A stretch of 7,104 bases of DNA from Thermoplasmata archaeon (GTDB lineage Archaea > Thermoplasmatota > E2 > UBA9212). Shown one piece after another: positions 1 to 5,817 of the stretch. Positions within the stretch are counted from its first letter, which is position 1. Every line of letters begins with the position of its first letter. The translations under genes and the position numbers were made by a program. The DNA lies in NCBI GenBank assembly GCA_013329495.1, contig DUKC01000071.1, forward strand, positions 1-7,104. The letters are read 5' to 3'. A model generated the notes under the pieces. It ran no database searches and had not been told where the DNA came from. It worked only from the letters and a program-made list of their open reading frames with translations.

Positions 1-1
1 C

Positions 2-1282
2 TGGAAACGCAAGGGGTACACCATTGATGGTTGCCTCCATTGGTTGGTTGGCTCCAGCCCTGCAAGCAACTTCTACAAGATCTGGGGAGAATTGGGAGCG
101 GTGCAGGGACGGCGCATGATCTATCATGATGTATTCATGCGTGTCGAGGGGAAGGAGGGGAAGGCCTTTAACGTCTATACAGACCTCGACCGCCTGGAGC
201 AACACATGAAGGAACTTGCCCCTGGGGATAAGGAGGTGATCGAAGAGTTCATTAAAGATATACATGCTTGCAATAGCCCTGAGATTTTGAAAGTTATGGA
301 GAAATGGAAAAGCATTTCAGTTCAAGATTTTGCAAATCGGTTTAAAGATCCCTTCCTCCGTAAGTCTCTTCCTTTTCCTCCCGAAAGTCCTATAATTGAT
401 TTGCTGATGCCCTTGGCCATGGTAAAGTCAGCTGGCTGGCCAATAGGTGGCTCGCTGGAGTTTTCTCGTGCCATCGAGCGGCGTTACCTTGGCTTGGGTG
501 GTGAAATTCACTACCGCTCACCGGTGACCAAAATCCTGGTAGAAAACAACCAGGCTGTAGGTGTACGACTGGCTGATGGCACGGAGCACCGTGCAGATTG
601 GGTTATCTCAGCCGCCGATGGTCATGCAACTATCTTCGACATGCTGGATGGGAAGTACATCAACGACACAATCCGTGGATACTACGACAACCTTCCCCTC
701 TTTACTCCCTTGGTCTACGTGGCCCTGGGAGTAGCCCGTTCGTTCGAGGATTTACCTCGTTCAGTAATGGGAATATCCTATCCTCTCAATGAGCCAGTCA
801 CTAATGCCGGGAAGGAGTTAACGAAACTGATGGTATCCATCTACAACTTCGACCCCACCCTGGCACCGCCAGGCAAGACAGTGCTCAAAGTCATGATCCC
901 AACCGATTACGCTTACTGGAAATCGCTGCGAAAATATCCCGACCGCTACCGGGCAGAAAAGGAGAAAATCGCCGAGACGGTGATTAATCTGCTCGACCAG
1001 CGTTTTCCGGGACTGGCTGCTCAGGTGGAAATGCGCGACGTGGCTACGCCCATAACCTGGGAGCGTTATACTAACAACTGGAAGGGGAGCTATGAGGGAT
1101 GGTATGTCACCGCAGAGCAGTTTGGCATACGTATAAGCAAAACCCTGCCCGGACTTAAGAGTTTTTACATGGCTGGACAATGGGTTGAGCCGGGCGGTGG
1201 TGTGCCTACAGCAGCAAAGTCAGGTAGAGAGACAATCCAGCTCATCTGCAAACAGGATAAGAAGTCATTTGTAACAAATTAG
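2..1282 (+). CDS. Phytoene desaturase-like FAD-dependent oxidoreductase (5'-partial)
   Basis: This gene enters from the left edge. The reading frame is open from base 2, so the TTG at 44 is internal and not the start. About 426 residues are visible. The missing N-terminus should carry the GxGxxG dinucleotide-binding motif, because the visible part begins with GYTIDGCLHWLVG, the stretch that follows it in the CrtI / carotenoid isomerase / retinol saturase family. Further family marks are WPIGGSLEFSRAIERR with VISAADGH (substrate/FAD region), LAPPGKTVL, ATPITWERYTNNWKGS and, near the C-terminus, MAGQWVEPGGGVPTAAKSG, the FAD-contacting end motif. The family oxidises, isomerises or saturates polyene double bonds, usually at membranes; the substrate here is unknown. 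The same motifs recur in the next gene, so the two are tandem paralogues. This copy looks clearly more GC-rich than its partner. The stop overlaps the ribosome binding site of the next gene. Confidence 0.9.
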   Translation, partial: WKRKGYTIDGCLHWLVGSSPASNFYKIWGELGAVQGRRMIYHDVFMRVEGKEGKAFNVYTDLDRLEQHMKELAPGDKEVIEEFIKDIHACNSPEILKVMEKWKSISVQDFANRFKDPFLRKSLPFPPESPIIDLLMPLAMVKSAGWPIGGSLEFSRAIERRYLGLGGEIHYRSPVTKILVENNQAVGVRLADGTEHRADWVISAADGHATIFDMLDGKYINDTIRGYYDNLPLFTPLVYVALGVARSFEDLPRSVMGISYPLNEPVTNAGKELTKLMVSIYNFDPTLAPPGKTVLKVMIPTDYAYWKSLRKYPDRYRAEKEKIAETVINLLDQRFPGLAAQVEMRDVATPITWERYTNNWKGSYEGWYVTAEQFGIRISKTLPGLKSFYMAGQWVEPGGGVPTAAKSGRETIQLICKQDKKSFVTN

Positions 1283-1288
1283 AGGTGA
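1281..1288 (+). promoter_or_regulatory. Ribosome binding site of the second oxidoreductase
   Basis: AGAGGTGA overlaps the TAG stop (1280-1282) of the upstream gene and lies four bases before the ATG at 1293. It matches the 16S rRNA 3' end well and fixes this ATG as the start. The stop/binding-site overlap indicates translational coupling. Confidence 0.75.
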
Positions 1289-1292
1289 AAAA

Positions 1293-2732
1293 ATGGAGCA
1301 AGAAATAAAAAAAGAGTACGATGTGATCATCATCGGAGCGGGAATAGGAGGCTTAACATGTGGTTCCTACCTTGCAAAAGCAGGCAAGAAAGTGTTGATA
1401 TGCGAACAGCATTCAAAGCCAGGAGGCTATTGCACGTCCTTTAAGAGAGATGGCTTTACCTTTGAGGCGAGCATTCATTGGCTCAGTGGACTGGGGAAGG
1501 GGGAATTCATATACAAAATCCTTGAAGAGCTGGAAATACAAGACAAAATTGAATTTATACGTTTTGACCCTGTGTACAGATTAATTGGAAGAGATTTCGA
1601 GCTGATTCTCTCTTCTGACCTAGCTAAGTTCGAAGAAGATCTTGTAAACATGTTTCCTGCTGAAAGAGAGCACATTCACAAGTTCATATCCAAATGTGTA
1701 AATATCGCTAAGCATCCCCTAAAGATGCTACGCTACCTCAAAAAGACTAATGAGGAGATTATAGCTCCTCTGTTTCGCGATCAAAAACTCAAGAAGATTC
1801 TATACAGGTTGATGCCACCAAATTACTCGCTATCAAACCAGATAGGAATGGTTTCAAAGGGCGATTACCGTTATCCTAAGAAAGGAACATCTCAAGCTCT
1901 CTCCAATTTGCTTGCCGAAACATATCAGGCAAATGGTGGCGATTTATCTCTTAATATGGTGGTGAATAAAATACTGATCGAAAACGGAGTTGCTCGAGGT
2001 GTTGAGCTAGCGAATGGAGAGCAAATCAAAGCAAGTTATGTAATTTCAAATGGTGATGCAAGGCTTACTTTTTTAAAACTTGTTGGGAAGGAATGGCTGG
2101 ACGAGGAATTTGTCAAGGAGCTCAAAAGAGAGGTTTGCGCATCTCTCTTTCTCGTATCTCTTGGTGTGAATATGGATCTTAAGGAGAAGTTTGGTGGCGA
2201 GATGATCCATTATATTCCGGATTTAGATGAATTAGAAACGAGCGACCCAAGTAAATGTCCAATAGAGATCATCATCTATTCCAATAGAGATCTCTCTCTT
2301 GCTCCCCCTGGAAAATCTACAGTTGCGATAGCTGCTGGTATTCCCTACGATTACATGAACAACTGGAATACTGAAAACGGTGAGAGAGGTGAAGCCTACA
2401 GAAAACTGAAAGAAGAAGTGGCGGACCAGCTGATAAAAACTGCCGGAAATGTGATTCCAAGACTATCAGAGCACATCGCTTGTAAAGATATTGCTACCCC
2501 TTTGACCTATGAGCGATATACTCTAAACTCGAAAGGCTCAATGATGGGCTGGGACCCCACTCCAGAGAATATGAGTAAGATGTTCAAGACGAGAAAACAG
2601 GATACCCCAATAAAGAATCTCTATCAGGTTGGCCATTGGACCTTCCCTGGAGGAGGCGCACCGACAGTGATGATCTCAGGCAAGAACTGTGCAAAACAAA
2701 TATTGAAGAGAAGTAAAAAAGAAGGAAGGTAA
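1293..2732 (+). CDS. Phytoene desaturase/carotenoid isomerase-like FAD-dependent oxidoreductase
   Basis: A complete 479-residue protein of typical CrtI-superfamily length. Residues 9-20 (YDVIIIGAGIGG) form the beta-alpha-beta FAD-binding motif, E38 ends the second strand, and PGGY at 43-46 and the GFTFEASIHWLSG segment follow. The middle has KKGTSQALSNLL and VISNGDAR. The C-terminal third has LAPPGKSTV and ATPLTYERYTLNSKGS, and the protein closes with VGHWTFPGGGAPTVMISGKN, the FAD end motif. No signal peptide or membrane segment is evident. The family includes phytoene desaturases, carotenoid isomerases, retinol saturases and many uncharacterised archaeal members, so reaction and substrate cannot be assigned. 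Shared motifs with the preceding gene show duplication or paired recruitment. Paired desaturases acting in one pathway are known in C30 carotenoid synthesis (CrtN/CrtP), which is an analogy only. Confidence 0.93.
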   Translation: MEQEIKKEYDVIIIGAGIGGLTCGSYLAKAGKKVLICEQHSKPGGYCTSFKRDGFTFEASIHWLSGLGKGEFIYKILEELEIQDKIEFIRFDPVYRLIGRDFELILSSDLAKFEEDLVNMFPAEREHIHKFISKCVNIAKHPLKMLRYLKKTNEEIIAPLFRDQKLKKILYRLMPPNYSLSNQIGMVSKGDYRYPKKGTSQALSNLLAETYQANGGDLSLNMVVNKILIENGVARGVELANGEQIKASYVISNGDARLTFLKLVGKEWLDEEFVKELKREVCASLFLVSLGVNMDLKEKFGGEMIHYIPDLDELETSDPSKCPIEIIIYSNRDLSLAPPGKSTVAIAAGIPYDYMNNWNTENGERGEAYRKLKEEVADQLIKTAGNVIPRLSEHIACKDIATPLTYERYTLNSKGSMMGWDPTPENMSKMFKTRKQDTPIKNLYQVGHWTFPGGGAPTVMISGKNCAKQILKRSKKEGR

Positions 2733-2734
2733 GG
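2724..2734 (+). promoter_or_regulatory. Ribosome binding site overlapping a stop codon
   Basis: GGAAGGTAAGG is purine-rich, spans the TAA stop of the oxidoreductase (2730-2732) and abuts the ATG at 2735. Only two bases separate the genes, so translation of the acyltransferase is likely coupled to that of the oxidoreductase. Confidence 0.5.
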
Positions 2735-3580
2735 ATGGAAGCAAATAAGGAAAAGGTTGGCATTGAAGGTAAAGAGAAAGAAAAAGAGAAAAAGAAGGAG
2801 GAGAAAAAAGGATCCAGGCCAAAAGCTCCAATCAGAGTGATATTTCGCGTTATTGGGCTAAAGACGCTGTCATTTGGACCCGTCTGCTTGGCTATTGGAG
2901 TGGGTTGCTTGATCGGATTAATGAGCTATTACTCCTTACCCGCTCTCCATATCTCTTCGATTTCAATTCTTGGAATTCCTCATTTTTTATTTGCTGTATT
3001 GCTGGGCCCGTTAATCCTCCTCTTCGTCTTCCTCTTTGCACTGATATTTTGCCTCTTTTGCTGTTTAAGGATCAGAAGGCTACCAAGAAGAGAGGTTGTT
3101 CTAGAATCTCGAGAGGACTTTGCAAAGGATTTCATGGCCAGGGAGTCGATGACGTATTCATTTACCGTTAAATTGATTTACCTTGGCTATTTCTGGTCGG
3201 TGGGACATCTTCTGTTCGGTCTTTTGGTTCGATTTAATAGGCTTATGGGAGCAAAGATAGGTAAAAATGTAAATGTCATTGTGCCAGGGACAATTCTGGA
3301 CCCGGATCTGGTTGAGATAGGAGATAACACCATAATAGGAGGCGATGCCATAATAAGCGGGCATATAGCCGAGCCAAATAGGCTTGCACTCAAACGAGTG
3401 AAAATAGGCAAAAACTGCTTGATCGGGGCAAGATCTTTCATCTGGCCCGGAGTGGTGATGGAGGACAACGTAAAAGTGGGTGGTGGTGCGATAGTTCTTG
3501 AAGACACCTATATGCCTGCCAATTCAGTTTGGGTAGGTGTGCCTGCAAAGATGATAAAACAAAAAGGAGGTGAAAAATGA
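2735..3580 (+). CDS. Membrane-anchored hexapeptide-repeat (left-handed beta-helix) acyltransferase
   Basis: A 281-residue protein in three parts. Residues 1-31 are a highly charged Lys/Glu tail. Residues 47-64 and 84-111 are hydrophobic and probably membrane-spanning, with a further hydrophobic stretch around 145-166. Residues 172-272 form a left-handed beta-helix of hexapeptide repeats: IGKNVNVIVPG, VEIGDNTIIGGDAIISGH, VKIGKNCLIGARSFIWPGV, then the closing PANSVWVGVPAKMI. H210 in the SGH turn is a candidate catalytic or ligand histidine. The helix resembles the C-terminal repeat domain of Pls-type (poly-epsilon-lysine synthetase) proteins and of O-acetyltransferases. The family transfers acetyl or acyl groups from CoA or a carrier; the acceptor is unknown. 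Placement directly after two polyene-type oxidoreductases suggests a membrane lipid or isoprenoid acceptor, which is inference. Its stop overlaps the next ATG. Confidence 0.85.
   Translation: MEANKEKVGIEGKEKEKEKKKEEKKGSRPKAPIRVIFRVIGLKTLSFGPVCLAIGVGCLIGLMSYYSLPALHISSISILGIPHFLFAVLLGPLILLFVFLFALIFCLFCCLRIRRLPRREVVLESREDFAKDFMARESMTYSFTVKLIYLGYFWSVGHLLFGLLVRFNRLMGAKIGKNVNVIVPGTILDPDLVEIGDNTIIGGDAIISGHIAEPNRLALKRVKIGKNCLIGARSFIWPGVVMEDNVKVGGGAIVLEDTYMPANSVWVGVPAKMIKQKGGEK
3566..3573 (+). promoter_or_regulatory. Consensus ribosome binding site of the truncated acyltransferase start
   Basis: GGAGGTGA is a perfect anti-16S match, three bases before the ATG at 3577, which overlaps the TGA stop of the preceding gene (ATGA). 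It shows that a real gene once started here, although only its first codons survive. Confidence 0.75.
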
Positions 3581-3699
3581 AGGAAAATAAGGGAAATGTT
3601 GGTACTGCCGTGCAGGGAAGGATTCTTTCCATCGACATCTTGAGAGGAATAGCAGTAATAGTCTCCGCATCCTTATTTGAAGGGTCTGGGGGGACTTGA
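3577..3699 (+). pseudogene. N-terminal remnant of a multi-membrane acyltransferase (HGSNAT/DUF1624-like)
   Basis: The ATG has an ideal ribosome binding site and a four-base overlap with the previous gene, but only 40 codons follow before TGA. Residues 14-28 (GRILSIDILRGIAVI) are the hallmark start of membrane acyltransferases of the heparan-alpha-glucosaminide N-acetyltransferase / DUF1624 / acyltransferase-3 kind, where S/D-x-L/F-R-G opens the first membrane helix. Such proteins normally have several hundred residues and about ten membrane helices. Here the similarity ends near base 3660. What follows (SASLFEGSGG) reads better as part of the ABC permease remnant downstream. It was probably the fourth gene of the operon, acting with the hexapeptide acyltransferase on a lipid-linked acceptor. 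Which of the three related families it belonged to cannot be told from so short a piece. Confidence 0.65.
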
Positions 3700-3893
3700 A
3701 AGAGATAGGAGGCGTGTTCCAGAGCCTAGGAAAAGCTCTTCCTTTTGCACATACTTCCTATGCCGCAAGGGACGTTATGATAAACGGAGCTGGCTTTGGC
3801 GATATTACTGCCGATTTCTGCTGGGTTCTCGGATATACCGTTGTATTCTTCGTTCTGGGAGTTCTATGCTTTAGATGGAAGACGAAGGGATGA
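3681..3893 (+). pseudogene. C-terminal remnant of an ABC-2 type transporter permease
   Basis: The frame is open from 3681 to a TGA at 3891 and has no convincing start; a TTG at 3696 lacks a ribosome binding site. The peptide contains LKEIGGVFQSLGKALPFAH, then AARDVMINGAGFGD, then a hydrophobic segment WVLGYTVVFFVLGVLCF followed by the positive tail RWKTKG. This is the usual end of ABC-2 export permeases: a periplasmic loop with LPF-H, an AxRxVM-G helix, a last membrane helix and a basic cytoplasmic end. About 70 residues survive of an expected 250-400, and no ATPase gene is present. Adding one G to the G6 run at 3688-3693 would join this frame to the preceding acyltransferase start, so the two pieces may form one fused reading frame after a deletion. 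The stop overlaps the next ATG (ATGA), as in an intact operon. Confidence 0.72.
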
Positions 3894-4061
3894 ACAGATT
3901 GATGATATGTATATGTATATATGTGTATAGGTGTGTTGGTGGTGGTACTACTTGCCATCCCGCCATTTGCTGGTGTACAGAGCGAGGAGGCGCAAGAAAC
4001 CCAGAAACTGGCAATCCTCGACACAGACATAAGGGACAACATCCACGATTCCTTCGGCTAA
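3890..4061 (+). pseudogene. Frameshifted N-terminal remnant of a secreted or membrane protein
   Basis: The ATG at 3890 overlaps the permease stop. It begins MNRLMICICIY, then the frame is lost inside a TA/TG repeat. One base fewer there would give a 56-residue peptide continuing CIGVLVVVLLAIPPFAGVQS and then a charged part with KLAILDTDIRDNIHDSFG, ending at TAA 4059-4061. The start looks like a signal peptide or first membrane helix with a possible cleavage after PPFAG. The lAILDtD stretch recalls the first extracellular segment of some ABC-2 permeases, but too little remains to name a family. A short intact alternative begins at the ATG at 3921 in the downstream frame (46 residues) with no ribosome binding site. 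The ATGA overlap implies the original gene was co-transcribed with the permease. Confidence 0.5.
3903..3936 (+). repeat. TA/TG-rich simple repeat
   Basis: The stretch is built of alternating ATATG/TATA/GTGT units with near-perfect purine-pyrimidine alternation. It coincides with the place where the reading frame of the secreted-protein remnant is lost, so strand slippage is a plausible cause. Such tracts are prone both to real length change and to sequencing error. Confidence 0.6.
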
Positions 4062-4076
4062 TAAAGGGGCATTCCA

Positions 4077-4415
4077 CTAACAGGTCAGATGCAATCCTGC
4101 AATAACGTTTTCATTTTTTCTGCGGGTATATTCTTCACAGGCTTCTTTGGTGGGTTTTGCAATCAGCGCTATATCATTTTTATGCAGCAATTCTTTTGTT
4201 TCTTGGCTGACTTTCACCAAGCCATAGGCTCCAGTTCCAATTATTAACAGATCTGGCTTTGCCTCGATGATCTCATCAATATCCGATGGATTTACTTCGT
4301 GTCCCTTAACTCTATACCAATCAGCTTTTACTCTGTCTGGATAAATTATCACGTCTGAATGGTAAGCTTTCCCATCTATGACAATTTTCCCAAATGAATA
4401 AGAATCTATCTTCAT
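4077..4415 (-). CDS. Mth938-like domain protein (DUF498/NDUFAF3 family)
   Basis: This 112-residue protein covers the whole single-domain family. It begins with MKIDSYSFGKIVIDGKAY, has the family's glycine-rich loop LLIIGTGAYGLVKVS (residues about 57-71), and ends in the characteristic GLHLTC, so both ends are intact. The family includes archaeal MTH938 and, in eukaryotes, mitochondrial complex I assembly factor NDUFAF3. The archaeal molecular function is not established. It is a soluble cytoplasmic protein with no signal or membrane segment. There is no ribosome binding site before the ATG (only AT-rich DNA), but a TATA-like box lies 40 bases upstream, which fits transcription with a very short leader. 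It converges with the decayed gene remnants (15 bases apart) and diverges from the dehydrogenase gene. Confidence 0.88.
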   Translation of the reverse strand: MKIDSYSFGKIVIDGKAYHSDVIIYPDRVKADWYRVKGHEVNPSDIDEIIEAKPDLLIIGTGAYGLVKVSQETKELLHKNDIALIAKPTKEACEEYTRRKNENVIAGLHLTC

Positions 4416-4454
4416 AATTTTTAATTAATGCACTTTAAAATAAATAATCTTTGG

Positions 4455-4464
4455 TTTATTTAAG
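4455..4464 (-). promoter_or_regulatory. Archaeal TATA box for the Mth938-like gene
   Basis: Read on the minus strand this is CTTAAATAAA, close to the archaeal box A consensus and almost the same as the box before the isomerase gene (CTTAAATAT). It is 40 bases from the start codon, placing transcription start some 10-20 bases before the ATG, consistent with the missing ribosome binding site. Confidence 0.55.
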
Positions 4465-4556
4465 CTGAAAGATCAAGCAAGAAATAGGTGTGAAAAAGTT
4501 CTATACCCGGAAATGTTCGGAAAAACGGGCAAATAACAACAGATCAATATGGATAT

Positions 4557-4563
4557 GAGGTGA
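4557..4563 (+). promoter_or_regulatory. Ribosome binding site of the short-chain dehydrogenase
   Basis: GAGGTGA is six bases before the ATG at 4570. It supports that ATG, which is also where family similarity begins (GKVALITGAG at residues 7-16). Confidence 0.7.
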
Positions 4564-4569
4564 AGCAAA

Positions 4570-5331
4570 ATGACTGGAAAACTTGATGGAAAAGTTGCTC
4601 TGATCACGGGTGCAGGTTCTGGCATGGGAAGAGCCGCATCGCTGCTATTTGCACAGGAAGGAGCAAAGGTAGCCGCCGTGGATTGGGTGGAAGAGACAAG
4701 CAAAGAAACGGCAGAGATGATAAAGCAGGCTGGCGGAGACGCCATATCTATAACGGCAGACGTCTCAAGGTGGGAAGACATCGATAACGCCGTAAAAACA
4801 ACGGTAGAAAAGTTTGGGAAGCTGGACATAATGGTAAACAATGCTGGCGTGTTTGACGGTTTTAAACCACTTCTAGATGTCGACGAAGCCCTCTGGGATA
4901 AAATAATAAACACAAATCTGAAAGGCTACTTCTATGGTTGTAAAAGAGCAGTACAGCAATTCCTTGCACAAGGTAAGGGCGGTGTTATATTAAACACGGC
5001 CTCAGTTGCGGGAACGGGAGCCATGGCTGGTGGAACCGCCTATACTGTGTCAAAGCACGGTGTGGTTGGTCTTACAAAGCAGGTTGCCTGTGAATATGCA
5101 AGTGCCAATATAAGAGTCAATGCCGTTTGCCCCGGCGGAGTTGTGACCGGAATGACCAAGGATTTATTTAAAGATCCCAAAATAGAGCAGATGGTAAAAC
5201 AATTGTCCCCAATGGGTAGGGCGGCTCAGCCAGAAGAACTGGCAAAGGGAATGCTCTATATAGTAAGCGATGATGCCAGCTTCGTTACCGGATCTTTGCT
5301 AACAATAGATGGTGGATGGAGAGCAAAGTAA
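4570..5331 (+). CDS. Classical short-chain dehydrogenase/reductase (SDR)
   Basis: A complete 253-residue protein, the normal length for classical SDRs. The Rossmann cofactor motif TGAGSGMG is at residues 13-20. D38 at the end of strand 2 (VAAVD) favours NAD(H) over NADP(H), D64-V65 contacts the adenine, and NNAG is at 90-93. The catalytic tetrad is present: N116 in NTNLKG, S145 in TASVAG, Y158 and K162 in AYTVSKHG. The PGG motif at 188-190 and the closing TGSLLTIDGGW are also typical. It catalyses NAD-dependent oxidation or reduction of an alcohol/ketone in the cytoplasm. Relatives include 3-oxoacyl-ACP reductases, glucose dehydrogenases and cyclohexanol/hydroxysteroid dehydrogenases, so the substrate cannot be assigned. 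It appears to be transcribed alone; a short T-rich stretch (5345-5359) follows it. Any functional link with the oxidoreductase operon is only a possibility. Confidence 0.92.
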   Translation: MTGKLDGKVALITGAGSGMGRAASLLFAQEGAKVAAVDWVEETSKETAEMIKQAGGDAISITADVSRWEDIDNAVKTTVEKFGKLDIMVNNAGVFDGFKPLLDVDEALWDKIINTNLKGYFYGCKRAVQQFLAQGKGGVILNTASVAGTGAMAGGTAYTVSKHGVVGLTKQVACEYASANIRVNAVCPGGVVTGMTKDLFKDPKIEQMVKQLSPMGRAAQPEELAKGMLYIVSDDASFVTGSLLTIDGGWRAK

Positions 5332-5532
5332 ATCTAATCAACCATTCTCTTTTCTATTTGGGTAAAAAAAGAAGCGGCACTATCTTCTTTAACCATGTCC
5401 TTTGGAGCAAAGCATATCCCTGAGCATTACCCCAAAAAGTGAGGAAGCAGCTGAAGGGCAGCTAACGAACGTGCTTGTACGAAGATCTCCGTTAGACTGG
5501 GGCGCTCGCGACTAGCAGACTTCGAGTCTGCT
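5332..5532. other. Intergenic region with no recognisable gene
   Basis: A T-rich stretch near 5345-5359 may end transcription of the dehydrogenase. Beyond it, small inverted repeats occur: CTTTG/CAAAG around 5399-5411 and AGCTG/CAGCT around 5449-5463. Short open frames exist in all three plus-strand registers, but none has a ribosome binding site or a family motif I recognise. Composition becomes more GC-rich from about 5480, ending in the strong hairpin at 5514-5532. Confidence 0.45.
5514..5532. repeat. Perfect 8-bp inverted repeat resembling a tRNA anticodon arm
   Basis: AGCAGACT and AGTCTGCT pair perfectly around TCG. Folded as a tRNA arm this gives stem GCAGA/TCTGC and a seven-base loop CTTCGAG, with T at position 33 and anticodon TCG (arginine). 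The downstream GTCGAGGTCAAGTC resembles a T-arm (GAGGGTTCAAGTCC) that has lost bases, and AGACT (5494-5498) can pair with AGTCT (5551-5555). A proper D-arm, T-stem and seven-pair acceptor stem are lacking, so I do not call a tRNA gene. It may be a decayed tRNA, a part of another structured RNA, or chance. Confidence 0.5.
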
Positions 5533-5817
5533 GTGCGGATGTCGAGGTCAAGTCTTAGATCGTTAATTTCGCTATTACAGGCAAATGATCCGATAACATC
5601 GTTTTTGGATATCGACATGGATTGCCGATATTCCTTCCGTCACAAGTATATGGTCGAGACTAAGCCTCGGCAGGAACGAGTGTATTCAGAAGAGCAATTA
5701 AAAGTAAAAGGAAAAGATGCCGATATTTTGGGTATAGAACTGATAAATAATATCTACACGATCGCAGTTAAATCAAAGAACGAACGTTTTGGACTGGAAT
5801 TAACCTTAATGCGATAG
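5533..5817 (+). CDS. Unassigned ORF, possibly a gene fragment
   Basis: This gives 94 residues from a GTG start, or 92 from the ATG at 5539. The frame is open further back to 5455 but has no other start codon there. No ribosome binding site precedes either start, and the GTG sits directly at the edge of the 8-bp hairpin. The N-terminal third is rich in Ser, Arg and Leu. The C-terminal half, from KYMVETKPRQERVYSEE to the end, is charged and ends in a likely beta-hairpin (DILGIELINNIYTIAVKS, then FGLELTLMR), which looks more like genuine protein. I recognise no family. It could be a small protein, the tail of a truncated gene, or an accidental frame over a decayed RNA gene. Confidence 0.35.
   Translation: MRMSRSSLRSLISLLQANDPITSFLDIDMDCRYSFRHKYMVETKPRQERVYSEEQLKVKGKDADILGIELINNIYTIAVKSKNERFGLELTLMR

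Larger units (their letters stand above)
4416..4569. promoter_or_regulatory. Divergent intergenic region between Mth938-like and dehydrogenase genes
   Basis: This 154-base AT-rich spacer must hold both promoters. For the plus strand, TTTAAAATAAATAA (4434-4447) is the most TATA-like stretch but would give a leader near 100 bases. A closer alternative is GAAAAAGTTCTATACC around 4492-4507. Two CGGAAA repeats followed by CGGG (4508-4529) lie between this weaker candidate and the gene and could be an operator. I cannot decide between the promoters. Confidence 0.4.

Noticed and set aside
818..1180. 120-codon minus-strand open frame
   Set aside because: It lies fully antisense to the conserved C-terminal part of the first oxidoreductase and has no recognisable motif.
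3875..4105. 76-codon plus-strand open frame through the remnant region
   Set aside because: After the TA/TG tract its sequence is rich in Cys, His, Arg and Pro with no protein-like pattern, while the neighbouring frame reads as a signal peptide plus charged domain.
4473..4913. 146-codon minus-strand open frame
   Set aside because: It is antisense to the well-supported dehydrogenase, whose catalytic motifs are all intact. Its Ser/Ala-rich composition is typical of a shadow frame.
5427..5618. 63-codon open frame on the minus strand
   Set aside because: It lacks a ribosome binding site and shows no family motif. Its sequence is the antisense of the hairpin and of the plus-strand ORF.
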